Assembly (NCBI RefSeq): GCF_000278115.1 | Contig: NZ_JH725124.1 | Coordinates: forward strand, 1-46,801 | DNA from: Bartonella sp. DB5-6 | GTDB taxonomy: Bacteria > Pseudomonadota > Alphaproteobacteria > Rhizobiales > Rhizobiaceae | Length of the DNA: 46,801 bases | Reading direction: 5' to 3' | Part shown: positions 46,070-46,801 of the stretch, piece by piece | How the letters are laid out: every line of letters begins with the position of its first letter | How positions within the stretch are numbered: the first letter of the stretch is position 1 | Position numbers and translations under genes: made by a program | Notes under the pieces: model-generated | The model's input: only the letters and a program-made list of their open reading frames with translations | The model's database searches: none | What the model was told of the DNA's origin: nothing

Positions 46070-46801
46070 TTAATCCGAAAGGCTAGAGGCTATGGCTAAA
46101 CGTTGCTGTTTTGCATAGCGTTCAAGTGCTTGATTGACAGCGTCTCTGATTTCGTCCTTGAGACCATTTGGTACTGAAATATTGAGATTTGTAATGGTGA
46201 CACGGGCGTCTACTTCAACGGGTTTATGAACCGTAATGGGCTTTGGAGCTTTAAAGGCAGCCACTTTTGCATTTGTAGCCTGCATTTGTCCTGTTTCAAC
46301 GACACTTGTATTAAAACCACTCTTGTGTTTTTCAGGCGGGGTATTTGTAACCACTACTGTATCAACCATTCTTTTTGCCCGAGCATTGGTTTCCTCGGTA
46401 AAGGTTTTAATCGTTTGGGTTGAAGTTTTGTTGATCGAGACATTAAAGCCTAACTTTTCTTTCACCCAATTGGGCATCCAACTGGTTAATGTGCTTATCA
46501 TGCCGCTAAACCATTCGGACAGGGCTTGCCACTGGCTTTTGATCCCCTCCCAAAGCCCGTTAATCAGATTGGCTCCTGCTTCCATGAGATTGACCCCAAA
46601 CAGCCAATCAATTAATGCATTGATTTTTTTTGCAATCCAAGAGAGCGGTGAAAAGTTTTTAAAGAGTGTAAAGAGGTTACTGAAAATATTACGGCATAAG
46701 TTGGCAAAAGAATTCCACAAGTTGCTTATGAAGCTTACTACCGTATCCCAATTTTTGTAGAGCAAATATCCAGCTCCAACAAGTGCCGTAATACCACCAA
46801 G
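46070..46801 (-). CDS. Phage tail tape measure protein, C-terminal part (partial)
   Basis: The frame is open to the right edge (244 codons in the window). It contains hydrophobic/helical segments with repeated Trp (LWNSF, WIAKKINALIDWLFG, LWEGIKSQWQALSEWFSGM), then a disordered stretch and a C-terminal strand (RVTITNLNISVPNGLKDEIRDAVNQAL) found at the end of P2-like tape measure proteins. The position directly upstream of gpU fits P2 order. The N-terminal part is outside the window. Confidence 0.75.
   Translation of the reverse strand, partial: LGGITALVGAGYLLYKNWDTVVSFISNLWNSFANLCRNIFSNLFTLFKNFSPLSWIAKKINALIDWLFGVNLMEAGANLINGLWEGIKSQWQALSEWFSGMISTLTSWMPNWVKEKLGFNVSINKTSTQTIKTFTEETNARAKRMVDTVVVTNTPPEKHKSGFNTSVVETGQMQATNAKVAAFKAPKPITVHKPVEVDARVTITNLNISVPNGLKDEIRDAVNQALERYAKQQRLAIASSLSD

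Noticed and set aside
36060-46801. Second copy of the tRNA-Leu 3' end (attR) inside the window
   Set aside because: I scanned for TCTCGACCGCACCA and close forms and found none; the far end of the prophage is probably beyond the window.

Overview
The window looks like part of a Bartonella (Rhizobiales, Alphaproteobacteria) chromosome. It is AT-rich. It carries the rhizobial/Bartonella very-long-chain lipid A cluster (acpXL, two FabF-type genes, an MDR reductase, an LpxXL-type acyltransferase). It also has the order glyA-nrdR-ribD-ribE-ribH-nusB, the order yceD-plsX-fabH-ihfA-merR, hfq-hflX, and a MaeB-type malic enzyme. The genus is inferred from gene content and order; I cannot name a species.

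Layout: (a) 1-1.4 kb is the end of a P2-like phage tail operon on the + strand (gpU, gpX, gpD). (b) A tRNA-Pro(GGG) at 1.6-1.7 kb has its 3' end facing that phage. (c) 2.2-35.9 kb is chromosomal core. It holds an IscA-type Fe-S protein, mazG, the lipid A very-long-chain acyl cluster, malic enzyme, a 1520-residue membrane-anchored coiled-coil protein, hfq-hflX, a Wzc-like protein with a decayed kinase domain, ctaA, argC, the riboflavin operon, bamE/omlA, the plsX-fabH-ihfA group, thrS, yidD, an IscU/NifU-type scaffold and folE. (d) A tRNA-Leu(GAG) at 36.0 kb has its 3' end facing a second prophage. (e) 36.2-46.8 kb is a mosaic, partly decayed prophage that runs off the right edge. Its early region is damaged: a wrecked integrase, a helix-turn-helix pseudogene with two stops, a recT and a dam gene both missing their 5' parts and joined head to head, and a second integrase broken by one frameshift. 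Its later modules look intact: an antirepressor behind a C4-like RNA leader, a lysis cassette with overlapping spanin genes, a MazEF-type toxin-antitoxin pair with a perfect inverted-repeat operator, and a minus-strand tail operon (tape measure, gpU, gpX, gpD).

How the parts work together: acpXL through lpxXL would build and transfer the C26-C28 hydroxy acyl chain of lipid A. Within that cluster the second FabF-like protein has lost all three catalytic residues, so the pair resembles a ketosynthase plus chain-length-factor heterodimer. In the prophage, the antirepressor is preceded by a strong sigma70-like promoter and an RNA segment with two blocks perfectly complementary to the antirepressor ribosome-binding region, the arrangement known from the phage P1/P7 C4 antisense system. 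I consider these two observations the most interesting in the window. I saw no CRISPR array, no rRNA and no insertion sequence.
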